From Nitrosomonas sp. (lineage in GTDB: Bacteria; Pseudomonadota; Gammaproteobacteria; Burkholderiales; Nitrosomonadaceae), in assembly GCA_021774155.1 (NCBI GenBank), contig JAJFJH010000148.1, positions 1 through 33,040 of the forward strand: 33,040 bases of DNA, written 5' to 3'. Both the position numbers and the translations under genes were made by a program. Positions 7,210-16,479 of the stretch are shown one piece after another (the first letter of the stretch is position 1; every line of letters begins with the position of its first letter). Under the pieces are notes generated by a model. The model was not told the origin of the DNA. It made no database searches and saw nothing but the letters and a program-made list of their open reading frames with translations.

Positions 7210-8628
7210 ATGCATAACATGCTCAAAAAAACTGGCTTAATTCTTTTCGGTGCACTCATAGGTGTAATGCTAAGCCTGAATTTCTCAGCAATCGCCAATA
7301 AAGAAGTCTTGCACCCGTTACCAGTAGAAGAATTACGTGCATTCACTCAAGTATTTGGTCGCATTAAAAGCGACTATGTTGAGCATGTCGAAGATAAAAA
7401 ACTAATCACAGAGGCCATTAATGGCATGTTGGTTGGCCTTGATCCTCATTCTGCTTACCTTGATAAGGATGATTACAAAGAGCTACAGATTGGCACTCAG
7501 GGTGAGTTTGGCGGCTTAGGCATCCAAGTCACTATGGAAGATGGCCTAGTCAAAGTTATTTCCCCTATTGAGGATACACCCGCGTTTCGTGCAGGCATTC
7601 AAACAGGTGACCTCATCGTTAAATTAGATAGTAAAGCCGTCAAAGGTATGACTTTGGCCGAGGCTATCAAATTAATGCGTGGCAAGCCAAAAACACCGTT
7701 AACCATTACAATCATCCGTGAAGGCGAGACCGAACCATTACTTTTCACATTGGTTCGAGATATTATCAAAATCAAGAGCGTCAGATCAAAGCTTGTTGAA
7801 CCCGGTTACGGTTACATCCGCATCTCACAATTCCAAGAAAACACCGGAGAAAACCTTGCAGAAATCATCAGGGAGTTATTTGCAGAAACTGAGATTCCAA
7901 TGGAGGGACTAGTTCTAGATTTACGTAATGACCCGGGTGGCTTACTTAATGGCGCAGTCGCCGTATCCGCCGCATTCTTACCTAAAGATGCATTGGTGGT
8001 TTATACCGAAGGTCGCACAGAGGAAGCAAAGATGAATCTACATGCAAACCCTCGATTCTACCTACGCGGCACGCGAAATGACTACATGGAAGGGCTACCA
8101 GCCGGCATTAAAACCGTGCCGATGATTACACTAGTTAATGGTGGCTCAGCTTCCGCCTCAGAAATTGTTGCAGGGGCGTTACAGGATCACGATCGTTCAG
8201 TTGTTATGGGCTCTCAAACATTTGGCAAAGGATCGGTACAAACTATCCTGCCATTAAGTGGCGAGACTGCCATCAAACTGACCACTGCCCTGTATTACAC
8301 GCCTAATGGCGTATCAATCCAAGCAAAAGGAATCACGCCAGACATTATTGATGAATCTGATGATGATGACTTGCGTCGCCTTCGCGAAGCAGATTTGAGT
8401 CGTCATCTATCAAATGGTAGCAAAACTGAGGAAGCAGACAAAAAACCTAGCAAAAAAATAAAACCAGAGTCTGAGTCAAAGAGTAGTGATGACGAGAAAG
8501 AAGAAGAAACTCACGCGGCACCGATAGAATTTGGCTCTAGTGATGACCTTCTACTCGCTAAAGCGATGGGGTACTTAAAAGGTGACACGCCATGGCCGGA
8601 AATGAATAAAGACAAAGCTGACAATTAA
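7210..8628 (+). CDS. ctpA: Carboxy-terminal processing protease (S41 family)
   Basis: A periplasmic serine protease of the C-terminal-processing family, 472 residues. An N-terminal hydrophobic segment (about 8-28) acts as signal or anchor. The N-terminal domain contains GLDPHSAYLD; a PDZ domain covers about residues 95-180 (FGGLGIQV, SPIEDTPAFRAGIQTGD). The catalytic core shows LDLRNDPGGLL and the Ser/Lys dyad: Ser315 within GGSASASEIVAGALQD and Lys340 within TFGKGSVQT. A highly charged, low-complexity Glu/Lys/Ser tail follows from about residue 395. In related bacteria such enzymes trim cell-wall hydrolases or lipoproteins; the substrate here is unknown. It starts at ATG 7210 behind an ACAGGA site, 178 bases after envC. 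Confidence 0.94.
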   Translation: MHNMLKKTGLILFGALIGVMLSLNFSAIANKEVLHPLPVEELRAFTQVFGRIKSDYVEHVEDKKLITEAINGMLVGLDPHSAYLDKDDYKELQIGTQGEFGGLGIQVTMEDGLVKVISPIEDTPAFRAGIQTGDLIVKLDSKAVKGMTLAEAIKLMRGKPKTPLTITIIREGETEPLLFTLVRDIIKIKSVRSKLVEPGYGYIRISQFQENTGENLAEIIRELFAETEIPMEGLVLDLRNDPGGLLNGAVAVSAAFLPKDALVVYTEGRTEEAKMNLHANPRFYLRGTRNDYMEGLPAGIKTVPMITLVNGGSASASEIVAGALQDHDRSVVMGSQTFGKGSVQTILPLSGETAIKLTTALYYTPNGVSIQAKGITPDIIDESDDDDLRRLREADLSRHLSNGSKTEEADKKPSKKIKPESESKSSDDEKEEETHAAPIEFGSSDDLLLAKAMGYLKGDTPWPEMNKDKADN

Positions 8629-8672
8629 ATCGTAAGTCAGACTGTTTTATTCATTATCAGAGCAAAAGGATT

Positions 8673-9446
8673 GTGGATGACAATCAACTACTGCGATACA
8701 GTCGCCACATCCTTCTGCCTAAATTTGATATCCAAGGTCAAGAAAAACTCCTTCATTCTTGTGTGCTGATTATAGGTGCGGGAGGGCTTGGTTCGCCCGT
8801 CGCAATGTACCTCGCTGCCAGTGGTATTGGCAAACTAATCATCTGTGATCATGACGTTGTTGATTTAACCAATTTACAACGACAAATCATTCACAAAACG
8901 GACGCCATCGGCACACCAAAAGTTCACTCCGCAAAAAAAACGCTCGCTGAAATTAATCCTGAAGTCAATGTTGTTACACTCAATAAGTATGTAGACGACA
9001 AAACGTTACATCCACTGGTCGCAGAGGCAGACGCTGTGATAGATGCAAGCGACAACTTCACCACCCGCCATCTTGTCAATAAAGCTTGCGCAATGCTTAA
9101 AAAGCCACTGATATCGGGCGCCGTTGTGCGTTTTGAAGGGCAAGTAACTGTCTTTGATCTACGCGATGAAAAAAGCCCTTGTTACCACTGCCTTTTTCCA
9201 ATAAATGGAAACGATGAAGACATGCACTGCGCCACAATGGGTGTGTTCTCGCCTCTGGTTGGAATTATTGGCTGCACTCAAGCAGCAGAAGCACTTAAAA
9301 TTTTATTAGGGATTGGGGAAACACTAAATGGCCGCATGCAATTACTGGATGGTTTGACCATGCAATGGCGCTCTATTAAACTCAATAAAGATCCAGCTTG
9401 TGACGTATGCGCCAATATATCTTCATTAACAACAAACAACACTTAA
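8673..9446 (+). CDS. moeB: MoeB/ThiF-family E1-like adenylyltransferase
   Basis: A 257-residue enzyme that adenylates the C-terminal glycine of a ubiquitin-like sulfur carrier (MoaD for molybdopterin or ThiS for thiamine). It starts at GTG 8673 (MDDNQLLRYSRHILLPKFD, the canonical N-terminus) with AAAAGGA upstream. The nucleotide-binding loop is GAGGLGSPVAMYLAASG and the binding arginine lies in NLQRQ. Two CxxC pairs (CYHC about residue 170 and CDVC about 243) form a zinc site. HCATMGVFSPLVGIIG includes the conserved cysteine region. MoeB and ThiF cannot be separated by sequence reading alone and no moaD or thiS is in the window; the position after ctpA is typical of Betaproteobacteria. Confidence 0.88.
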   Translation: MDDNQLLRYSRHILLPKFDIQGQEKLLHSCVLIIGAGGLGSPVAMYLAASGIGKLIICDHDVVDLTNLQRQIIHKTDAIGTPKVHSAKKTLAEINPEVNVVTLNKYVDDKTLHPLVAEADAVIDASDNFTTRHLVNKACAMLKKPLISGAVVRFEGQVTVFDLRDEKSPCYHCLFPINGNDEDMHCATMGVFSPLVGIIGCTQAAEALKILLGIGETLNGRMQLLDGLTMQWRSIKLNKDPACDVCANISSLTTNNT

Positions 9447-9454
9447 AAAAACCG

Positions 9455-10063
9455 CTAATAAATACGACCCGCCATGTCAAATGGATATCCTGGTAACAAC
9501 ACCTGCCGCTGTGTTCCCCAGTATTCAAGCGGGTCTCGCCTAAAGCCACTTTTCACAAACTGATGCCAGCACCCCGTGATATAGCACATGAGCAGGTTGG
9601 CATAAGCCGTCACATCCAGTTGATGATTAACTGTTCGCTCGGTAACTGCAAAACGTAGCGCTTGCTTCAAACTGACTTCAAGGCGATCATGCAATTGATT
9701 AATGCGTAATTGCAGGCGTTCCTTTTCATTCACCAATGCATCGCCAATGAGAATACGTGTCATACCGGGATTTTTATGTGCAAAACTCATTAATAGCAGC
9801 AAGATGCCTTCTACTTGCTTGATGCCACTTTTTTCCTCAGCAATCAGTTTATTAATGAACGTAAATAGCGTTTGCTCAATAAAATCAATAAGTCCCTCAT
9901 AAATCTGCGCTTTACTCGCAAAATGTCGATAAAGTGCTGACTCTGTAACATTAATGTTTTCAGCCAAAGACGCTGTTGTTATCTTAACTCGGTGCGGATT
10001 AGCCAGCATTTCTGCCAACGCTTGCAAAATCTGATGTTTTCTTTCACCTTTTTTAGCGGGCAT
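9455..10063 (-). CDS. slmA: Nucleoid occlusion factor SlmA (TetR family)
   Basis: SlmA binds specific chromosomal sites and blocks FtsZ assembly over the nucleoid. The 202-residue protein begins PAKKGERKHQILQALAEML and has a helix-turn-helix at about residues 28-50 (TTASLAENINVTESALYRHFASKAQIYEG cut by its conserved A-L-Y-R-H-F). LIDFIEQTLF, NPGMTRILIGDALVNEKERL and the tail YPFDM match the SlmA subfamily rather than generic TetR repressors. It converges with the moeB gene, with only 8 bases between stop codons. A link to the dcw cluster 10 kb away is functional, not positional. Confidence 0.9.
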   Translation of the reverse strand: MPAKKGERKHQILQALAEMLANPHRVKITTASLAENINVTESALYRHFASKAQIYEGLIDFIEQTLFTFINKLIAEEKSGIKQVEGILLLLMSFAHKNPGMTRILIGDALVNEKERLQLRINQLHDRLEVSLKQALRFAVTERTVNHQLDVTAYANLLMCYITGCWHQFVKSGFRRDPLEYWGTQRQVLLPGYPFDMAGRIY

Positions 10064-10158
10064 ACATCCCTCGACTCAATAAACTGCACTGATAAATCAA
10101 TAACATCACAACCACTTAGTTCCTAACTCTAACAAACAGTCTATTGGCCAGACGACCA

Positions 10159-11016
10159 CTATGGTTTTTGGAGCAGAAAAATTCCCCACGCCAAGTGACC
10201 TGCCTTACCGCCCGCTATCCAATGCTTTAGACCCGTTTTCATACGTTCAATATAGTCAGCGCTTACTCTTTTCTTGAGTTCTTCCGTATGCATTTCTGTT
10301 TCTTCAAGTACACGCTGATAATGATTAATCAATTGATGTGTTTGATCATCAAAATCTAGTACATTGAACCCAAGCGCTTGCGCTGCTTCACGATAATACC
10401 TCGGCGAGCCTAACGAATCCAAATGAATTCGATCAAGAATCGGTTGAAGCACACCATTAGGGCAGTTATCTGCTTGCATTGGGTCTGTAAAAATAAAATA
10501 GCCGCCGGACTTCAACACCCGAAAAGCCTCAGCCATCACTTGCTTACGATTACCACTATGAAGGATGGCATCTTGTGACCACAGGACATCAAAACCGCTA
10601 GTGGGCTTGGCATCATCAAAAGGGATTTTCTCAAAGCTACCATCGACGACCTCTATCAATGATGACAAACCAGCAGCTCCATTTAGCACACGTGCTTTTT
10701 CATTTTCAACCTCACTCAAGTTAAGCGCACTAACATGAGTCCCGTAAGTTTTAGCCAGATAACGTGCTGCACCACAATAACCAGAACCTATATCAAGGAC
10801 ACGACAACTAGCATCTAACTTAGGTAAACGTTCAGCTATTGTGGCAACGGTGCGATGACTTGCTTCACTAATGGCCTCATCCGTTGCAGTATAAAGCCCA
10901 ATGTGAATATCTTCGCCGCCCCAGATTCGGCTATAAAAATGATCGGCATCTTCACTGTTATAGTATTCACGTGCTGTTTTTTCTATTGCTGCAGATTGAT
11001 CAGAAACCATATTCAA
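10159..11016 (-). CDS. Sarcosine/dimethylglycine N-methyltransferase (betaine synthesis, second enzyme)
   Basis: A 285-residue SAM-dependent methyltransferase expected to carry out the later methylations, sarcosine to dimethylglycine to glycine betaine. The N-terminus AREYYNSEDADHFYSRIWGGEDIHIGLY is characteristic of the SDMT group. The SAM site is VLDIGSGYCGAARYLA (about residues 72-87), followed by NLSEVEN, DGSFEKIPF and WSQDAILHS. RVLKSGGYFIFTDPMQAD and SPRYYREAAQALGF are also conserved in the group. Its ATG overlaps the stop of the upstream glycine methyltransferase by four bases, so the pair is translated together. This pairing makes the betaine assignment much stronger than either gene alone. 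Confidence 0.88.
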   Translation of the reverse strand: MNMVSDQSAAIEKTAREYYNSEDADHFYSRIWGGEDIHIGLYTATDEAISEASHRTVATIAERLPKLDASCRVLDIGSGYCGAARYLAKTYGTHVSALNLSEVENEKARVLNGAAGLSSLIEVVDGSFEKIPFDDAKPTSGFDVLWSQDAILHSGNRKQVMAEAFRVLKSGGYFIFTDPMQADNCPNGVLQPILDRIHLDSLGSPRYYREAAQALGFNVLDFDDQTHQLINHYQRVLEETEMHTEELKKRVSADYIERMKTGLKHWIAGGKAGHLAWGIFLLQKP

Positions 11017-11837
11017 GAATTTTCCTCTGATTGCATATATTTTTTCTCGGCAATATGCACAAAAAAGTCTGGCTCAGCTTCTCGGTAAGTTTCTTGAAAA
11101 TCACCAAATGCATCAACATGTTGAAATCCAACTTCCTGCATCAAACGTTTGGTGTAGGCCTTTCTAAGCGGAAACATGTTTAAATGAAAGACCGATTCAT
11201 CTGGAAATTTATATTCAAATCGCGCCAATCCGTCATCAACGTGCACCGGTTTGACAATGACGTTATCGCCACAATAATAATAAGTATGCTTGCTCGAATA
11301 ACCATGGTCGAGTAACGAGTCGTAATTGCGTTGATCCAAGATCAACACGCCATCATGACGCAATGCCGCATAGAACTCAGCCAACGTTTTACGGCGATCA
11401 TTTTCATTAAATAAATGTGTGAACGAGTTACCCAAACAAATAATTGCATCGAATTTTTGGTGAACATCTCGATTTAACCAACGCCAATCAGCTTGCACTG
11501 TGCGCAACAAGTGGCCACGAGACCGTGCATTTGCAAAAGCTCTGGCAAGCATTTCCGCACTACCATCGGCACTTACCACTTCAAATCCCGCCTCTAATAA
11601 TCGTACCGAATGAAACCCCGTGCCGGTTGCAACATCAAGTATTTGCCGTGCACCCCTTTCGCGGAGCTTATCGATGAAAAACGAACCTTCAGATTGAATT
11701 CGCGCATCCCAATCAATGAGTGCATCCCACTTCTGCACAAAAGAATGAACATATTCTGCTCGATACTGGTCTGTGTCACGTACCGCCACCGGATCAGACC
11801 CATAACCTTGTTTTTCATTATTCAGTGTTTCGGCCAC
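11013..11837 (-). CDS. Glycine/sarcosine N-methyltransferase (betaine synthesis, first enzyme)
   Basis: A 274-residue SAM-dependent methyltransferase expected to convert glycine to sarcosine and on to dimethylglycine. The family signature is VAVRDTDQYRAEYVHSFV then KWDALIDWDARIQSEGSFF near the N-terminus. The SAM loop is ILDVATGTGFHSVRLLEAGF (about residues 66-85), and CLGNSFTHLF and RNYDSLLDHGYSSKHTYYY are typical of GSMT. It starts at GTG 11837 preceded by a strong CGGAGG site at about 11842-11847. It is the promoter-proximal gene of a two-gene operon with the dimethylglycine enzyme. Glycine betaine is a compatible solute, so osmotic control is likely but no regulatory motif is recognised. 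Confidence 0.9.
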   Translation of the reverse strand: MAETLNNEKQGYGSDPVAVRDTDQYRAEYVHSFVQKWDALIDWDARIQSEGSFFIDKLRERGARQILDVATGTGFHSVRLLEAGFEVVSADGSAEMLARAFANARSRGHLLRTVQADWRWLNRDVHQKFDAIICLGNSFTHLFNENDRRKTLAEFYAALRHDGVLILDQRNYDSLLDHGYSSKHTYYYCGDNVIVKPVHVDDGLARFEYKFPDESVFHLNMFPLRKAYTKRLMQEVGFQHVDAFGDFQETYREAEPDFFVHIAEKKYMQSEENS

Positions 11838-12178
11838 AAAACCTCCGTTGTTGTTAATGTAGTTTAATTACCGTTCAAACGACGGCACAAGACAATGGAA
11901 GGAACACTCAAAGATTAAATTCGTTACTAAAAAAAAAGAACAGGCCTAAAATTAATCACTCTTTTTCAAAATTTTAAAAAATGAACCACTCTTATGTAAC
12001 AATTTACTCCAATAACGAACCATCACCTCGTCATCCCAACGAATATCTTAAAATTATTGTATGTTACGATTACTTACTGCATGATCACTCGAACCCAAGA
12101 CAGCAAACAATTGATTGCTGATCTAGACCTGCTCATCCGAAACAAGCTACAATTCTGAATTTAAGGACAACCTTATAC
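11838..12178. promoter_or_regulatory. Divergent intergenic region, betaine operon versus ribF
   Basis: 341 AT-rich bases without a convincing gene. It should contain the betaine operon promoter (minus) and the ribF promoter (plus), but I cannot assign -35/-10 boxes with confidence. A near-perfect 20-base palindrome lies at 12101-12120 (CAGCAA, eight bases centred on CAATTG, then TTGCTG; 18 of 20 positions symmetric) and resembles a dimer operator. The AAGGA at 12163-12167 is the ribF ribosome site. rpsT, often found next to ribF, is not present. Confidence 0.35.
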
Positions 12179-13129
12179 ATGCACGTTTGGCGACGTATTC
12201 CCGATCACGCTGAAACACCCATTGCTCTAACGATTGGTAATTTTGACGGTGTACATATTGGCCATCAAGCCATGCTCACTTGTCTAAAGAATGCTGCCAG
12301 CCAACTCGGACTACCCGCTTGCGTGATGACTTTTGAGCCACACCCAAGAGAACTTTTTACGCCAGACCAAGCTCCCACACGATTAACTAGTTTAAGAGAA
12401 AAACTTGAATTACTAGATAAATCAGGTATAGACGGGGTTATAGTATACCGTTTCAACTATGGTTTCGCAAAAATCAGCCCGGAAGCTTTCATTACACACA
12501 TTCTCGTTAATGGGTTTTCGGTGCGCTGGATTTTGGTGGGGAACGACTTCCGTTTTGGTGCACGACGTGCTGGTGATCTTGCCATGTTAAAGGCTTATGC
12601 AGGAAAATATGACTTTGAAGTTAATGAAATGCCAAGCTTTACTGTTGGCGAACAACGCGTCTCAAGTACCGGAGTCCGCGAAGCACTAATATCGGGAGAT
12701 CTGAATCATGCCAAACAATTACTCGGACGACTTTATAGCATTAGTGGTCGCGTAATAAATGGTGATAAGCTCGGAAAGAAACTAGGATTCCCAACGGCCA
12801 ATATTCAGCTAAAGCACAACAAACCGCCTGTTTCTGGAATTTTTGTTGTATCCGTACATGGCGCTGTCGCATCATCACCAACAAAGATCATTCAGGGTGT
12901 CGCCAGCTTGGGCGTTCGCCCCACCGTTCACAAAAATGGCAAACCCGTACTGGAAGTACACTTATTTGATTTTAATCAGGAAATTTATGGTCGCCATTTG
13001 CGTGTCGATTTTCTTCACAAGCTACGTGATGAAGAAACTTATTCTGATTTAGAAACACTCACTAAACAAATCGCAAAAGATGTGGAGAATGCTAAAAATT
13101 ATTTTCTAACATCAAATACAAATAATTAA
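12179..13129 (+). CDS. ribF: Bifunctional riboflavin kinase/FAD synthetase
   Basis: Makes FMN from riboflavin and FAD from FMN. The 316-residue length is usual. The N-terminal adenylyltransferase domain has IGNFDGVHIGHQ (about residues 19-30), TFEPHPRELF and VGNDFRFGARRAGD, then SSTGVREAL. The C-terminal kinase domain has GKKLGFPTANIQL (the ATP/Mg-binding GxPTAN motif), GVASLGVRPT and EVHLFDFNQEIYG. It begins at ATG 12179 after AAGGA. ileS follows 9 bases after the stop, so ribF-ileS-lspA form an operon, as in many Proteobacteria. Confidence 0.97.
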   Translation: MHVWRRIPDHAETPIALTIGNFDGVHIGHQAMLTCLKNAASQLGLPACVMTFEPHPRELFTPDQAPTRLTSLREKLELLDKSGIDGVIVYRFNYGFAKISPEAFITHILVNGFSVRWILVGNDFRFGARRAGDLAMLKAYAGKYDFEVNEMPSFTVGEQRVSSTGVREALISGDLNHAKQLLGRLYSISGRVINGDKLGKKLGFPTANIQLKHNKPPVSGIFVVSVHGAVASSPTKIIQGVASLGVRPTVHKNGKPVLEVHLFDFNQEIYGRHLRVDFLHKLRDEETYSDLETLTKQIAKDVENAKNYFLTSNTNN

Positions 13130-13138
13130 AGATATTTC

Positions 13139-15943
13139 ATGACCAATTATAAGAAAACGCTTAATCTGCCTGACACCCCTTTTCCAATGCGCGGCAATCT
13201 CTCCAAACGTGAGCCGATCATGCTAGAAGCCTGGAAAGAGAAAAATTTATACCAAAAAATCCGCGCGACTTGTAAGGGACGTCCAAAGTTTATACTACAC
13301 GATGGCCCACCTTATGCTAATGGCGATATTCATATTGGTCATGCCATCAACAAAATTCTTAAAGATATTATCATCAAGAGCAAAACATTGTCTGGATTTG
13401 ATGTCCCTTATATTCCCGGCTGGGATTGCCATGGTTTACCGATTGAACACCAAATCGAGAAGAAACACGGCAAAAACCTACCCGCCGAAAAACTACGTGA
13501 ACTCTGCCGTGCGTTTGCAGAAGTACAAGTCGAACGACAAAAAGTTGACTTCATACGACTGGGTGTACTCGCTGACTGGGATAATTCCTACCTCACCATG
13601 AACTTTCAAACTGAAGCAGGTATTATCCGGGCACTTGGTAAAATCCATCAGACAGGTTATCTCTACAAAGGTCAAAAACCCGTTAATTGGTGTATTGATT
13701 GCGGTTCAGCACTTGCTGAGGCCGAAGTGGAACACGAAGATAAAATTTCACCAGCGATTGATGTCGGTTTTGAGGTCAATTCTTCAAGTGCAAAGGATCA
13801 ACTTGCTCAAGCATTTGGCGTCACTCTGCCAAACAATTGCAAGGCTTACGCGGTCATCTGGACAACCACACCCTGGACACTACCCGCAAATCAGGCAGTC
13901 AGCGTTCACCCTGACTTTGAGTATTCATTAGTACAAACGCCTCGAGGGTTACTGATCTTAGCAAGCGAACTCAAGCAAACTTGTCTTGAGCGTTTTGAAT
14001 TAACAGGAAAAACACTGGCCACTTGTAAAGGTGACGCACTAGAGAATATTTCTCTACACCACCCATTTGAAGCTCGTAACGTCATTATTATTTGTGGCAA
14101 GCATGTCACCCTTGAAGCTGGCACTGGCTTAGTACACACGGCACCTGCACATGGCTTAGATGATTATTTTGTCGGCCAAAAATACGATCTCCCGAATGAA
14201 AGTCCCGTCAATGGAGACGGCAAGTTTCAGGTAGACACACCACTGGTCGGCGGTCAATTCGTCTGGAAAGTCAATGATCTAATCATTGACACCATGCGTG
14301 CCAGCGAACATTTAATGTGCTTGAAAAAGATTGAACATAGCTATCCCCATTGCTGGCGACATAAAACCCCCATTATTTTCCGCGCCACACCGCAATGGTT
14401 TATCGGCATGAATCAAAAAAACACCACCGATACTGCCCAACAAGGCATGACATTACGCGAACTGGCCAATAAATCCGTTGAAACCACGGCATTTTACCCA
14501 TCATGGGGAAAAGCAAGACTAGAAGCCATGATCAAGAACCGCCCTGATTGGTGTGTTTCACGTCAACGCAACTGGGGCGTTCCGATCCCATTTTTTGTAC
14601 ATAAAGAAACAGAAGAATTACATCCAAACACCACTGAACTATTAGAAAAGGTTGCACAAAAAATTGAGCAACAAGGTATCGAAGCCTGGTTTGCATTAGA
14701 TGAAGCAGAACTACTCGGTGATGATGCAAAAGATTACAAGAAGCTTACCGACACACTGGATGTATGGTTTGACTCAGGCACCACACATGACACAGTGCTC
14801 AAAGCTGACCCACAACTAAATCATCCGGCCAATCTGTATCTTGAAGGCTCAGATCAGCATCGTGGCTGGTTCCAGTCTTCACTATTAACCGGTTGCGCGA
14901 TTGATGGTCAAGCGCCCTACGAAGCATTATTGACGCATGGTTTTGTGGTCGACGGCAAAGGCCACAAAATGAGTAAATCCAAAGGCAATGTGATAGCCCC
15001 GCAAAAGATCATGGACACCTCAGGTGCTGATGTTCTGCGTTTATGGGTGGCATCGACTGATTATTCCGGTGAATTGTTCATTTCTGACGAGATTCTTAAG
15101 CGTGTTGTCGAGAGTTACCGCCGCATTCGCAACACATTACGCTTTTTACTCGCTAATATTGCCGATTTTGACGTTAACAAAGATGCGGTTCCGTTAGATA
15201 ATTGGTTAGAAATTGATCGCTATATGCTGGCGCACACTAAAGCACTACAAGAAGACCTTATTCAGCATTATGATCGTTATGAATTTCATCAGGCCGTACA
15301 CAAACTCCACAATTTTTGTTCTGAAGACCTCGGTGGATTTTACCTAGACATCCTTAAGGATAGACTTTATACCGCAGCAGCAGAAGGCCTACCACGCCGC
15401 TCAGCTCAAAGTATGCTTTATCATGTCACACACACGCTGGTACGCTTATTCGCACCTATTCTGAGCTTCACTGCTGAAGAAGTATGGGAACAACTTGCCA
15501 GTAATTCAGAAGACAGCGTATTACTGCATACTTGGCATGAGTTTCCACTACAGCCTGATGCAAACGCACTGATAGCACGATGGGCGCGCATACGTGAACT
15601 GCGCTCTCAGGTACAAAAAAGACTAGAAGACTCACGTGCTACCGGAGAAATTGGCTCATCATTAGCGGCCGCAGTTGAGATCCGCACCAGCGGCGAAGAC
15701 TTTGCGTTACTGAACTCGCTAGGTGATGATTTACGCTTTGTCGTCATTACCTCTGAAGCGCAATTGACATCAGTAGATAACATTCAAAATGAAAGCATTT
15801 CTGTCGCCGCATCCACCCATGAAAAATGTGATCGTTGTTGGCATTACCGTCAAGATGTCGGTAGCCATGCCGACCATCCAACGTTATGCAACCGATGTGT
15901 TTCTAATTTATTTGGAACCGGTGAAGTACGACATTTTGCTTAA
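13139..15943 (+). CDS. ileS: Isoleucyl-tRNA synthetase
   Basis: Charges tRNA-Ile. The 934-residue protein is a full-length bacterial enzyme. The HIGH motif is in [15 protein letters not shown] (residues 65-68), with [10 protein letters not shown] shortly after. The editing domain shows [16 protein letters not shown] and [21 protein letters not shown] is at residues 610-614. The C-terminal zinc finger is CDRCWHYR ... CNRC. No residue at these motifs looks abnormal. The C-terminal zinc site and RNWGVPIP motif mark the common bacterial type rather than the eukaryote-like, mupirocin-resistant type. Confidence 0.98.
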   Translation: MTNYKKTLNLPDTPFPMRGNLSKREPIMLEAWKEKNLYQKIRATCKGRPKFILHDGPPYANGDIHIGHAINKILKDIIIKSKTLSGFDVPYIPGWDCHGLPIEHQIEKKHGKNLPAEKLRELCRAFAEVQVERQKVDFIRLGVLADWDNSYLTMNFQTEAGIIRALGKIHQTGYLYKGQKPVNWCIDCGSALAEAEVEHEDKISPAIDVGFEVNSSSAKDQLAQAFGVTLPNNCKAYAVIWTTTPWTLPANQAVSVHPDFEYSLVQTPRGLLILASELKQTCLERFELTGKTLATCKGDALENISLHHPFEARNVIIICGKHVTLEAGTGLVHTAPAHGLDDYFVGQKYDLPNESPVNGDGKFQVDTPLVGGQFVWKVNDLIIDTMRASEHLMCLKKIEHSYPHCWRHKTPIIFRATPQWFIGMNQKNTTDTAQQGMTLRELANKSVETTAFYPSWGKARLEAMIKNRPDWCVSRQRNWGVPIPFFVHKETEELHPNTTELLEKVAQKIEQQGIEAWFALDEAELLGDDAKDYKKLTDTLDVWFDSGTTHDTVLKADPQLNHPANLYLEGSDQHRGWFQSSLLTGCAIDGQAPYEALLTHGFVVDGKGHKMSKSKGNVIAPQKIMDTSGADVLRLWVASTDYSGELFISDEILKRVVESYRRIRNTLRFLLANIADFDVNKDAVPLDNWLEIDRYMLAHTKALQEDLIQHYDRYEFHQAVHKLHNFCSEDLGGFYLDILKDRLYTAAAEGLPRRSAQSMLYHVTHTLVRLFAPILSFTAEEVWEQLASNSEDSVLLHTWHEFPLQPDANALIARWARIRELRSQVQKRLEDSRATGEIGSSLAAAVEIRTSGEDFALLNSLGDDLRFVVITSEAQLTSVDNIQNESISVAASTHEKCDRCWHYRQDVGSHADHPTLCNRCVSNLFGTGEVRHFA

Positions 15944-15973
15944 TCAAACACCTTCACTGGAGTCCTAATCAAC

Positions 15974-16453
15974 ATGAAGCCTCATACCAGCCTCGCCATC
16001 GCACTCGTTATTCTAGTCATTGACTTGCTAACCAAACGTTGGATTGAGTCCTCGCTATCCTTTGGTCAGCAAATTCCCGTCACCAGCTTTTTCAATTTAG
16101 TGTTGACCTACAACTCAGGCGCCGCTTTTAGTTTTCTCAGTGAAGAATCCGGCTGGCAACGATGGTTTCTAAGTAGCATTGCGGTCGGCGCATCAATATT
16201 TATCGTGTATTTATTATACAAGAATAAAGACCAGAAACTACTTTGCCTCTCACTCAGCATGATACTTGGCGGCGCATTAGGAAATTTATGGGACCGCATC
16301 ACGCTGGGGCATGTGGTCGATTTTCTTGATTTTTACATTGGCAACTATCACTGGCCAGCGTTTAATGTTGCGGATGCAGCCATCGTTATCGGCGCCGCCT
16401 TATTAATTATCGAGAGTTTTCAGAATAAGGAAGGATCTAAAGACAAGAAATGA
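15974..16453 (+). CDS. lspA: Lipoprotein signal peptidase II
   Basis: An inner-membrane aspartyl protease that removes signal peptides from prolipoproteins. The 159-residue protein has four predicted transmembrane segments (about 7-20, 66-82, 90-106, 131-148). The conserved stretches are LTYNSGAAFSF, GGALGNLWDRITLGHVVDFLDF and FNVADAAI, giving catalytic aspartates Asp116 and Asp134. It follows ileS by 30 bases. The commonly adjacent fkpB/ispH genes are absent downstream; instead a minus-strand regulator converges on it. Confidence 0.97.
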   Translation: MKPHTSLAIALVILVIDLLTKRWIESSLSFGQQIPVTSFFNLVLTYNSGAAFSFLSEESGWQRWFLSSIAVGASIFIVYLLYKNKDQKLLCLSLSMILGGALGNLWDRITLGHVVDFLDFYIGNYHWPAFNVADAAIVIGAALLIIESFQNKEGSKDKK

Positions 16454-16479
16454 GCCTGACAGCCCGCCCAAATTTTAAA

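Noticed and set aside
12081-12158. A 25-codon open frame (MITRTQDSKQ...) just ahead of ribF that might be a leader peptide.
   Set aside because: No ribosome site, no regulatory run of codons and no terminator/antiterminator pair follows; it also covers the palindrome. Most likely chance.
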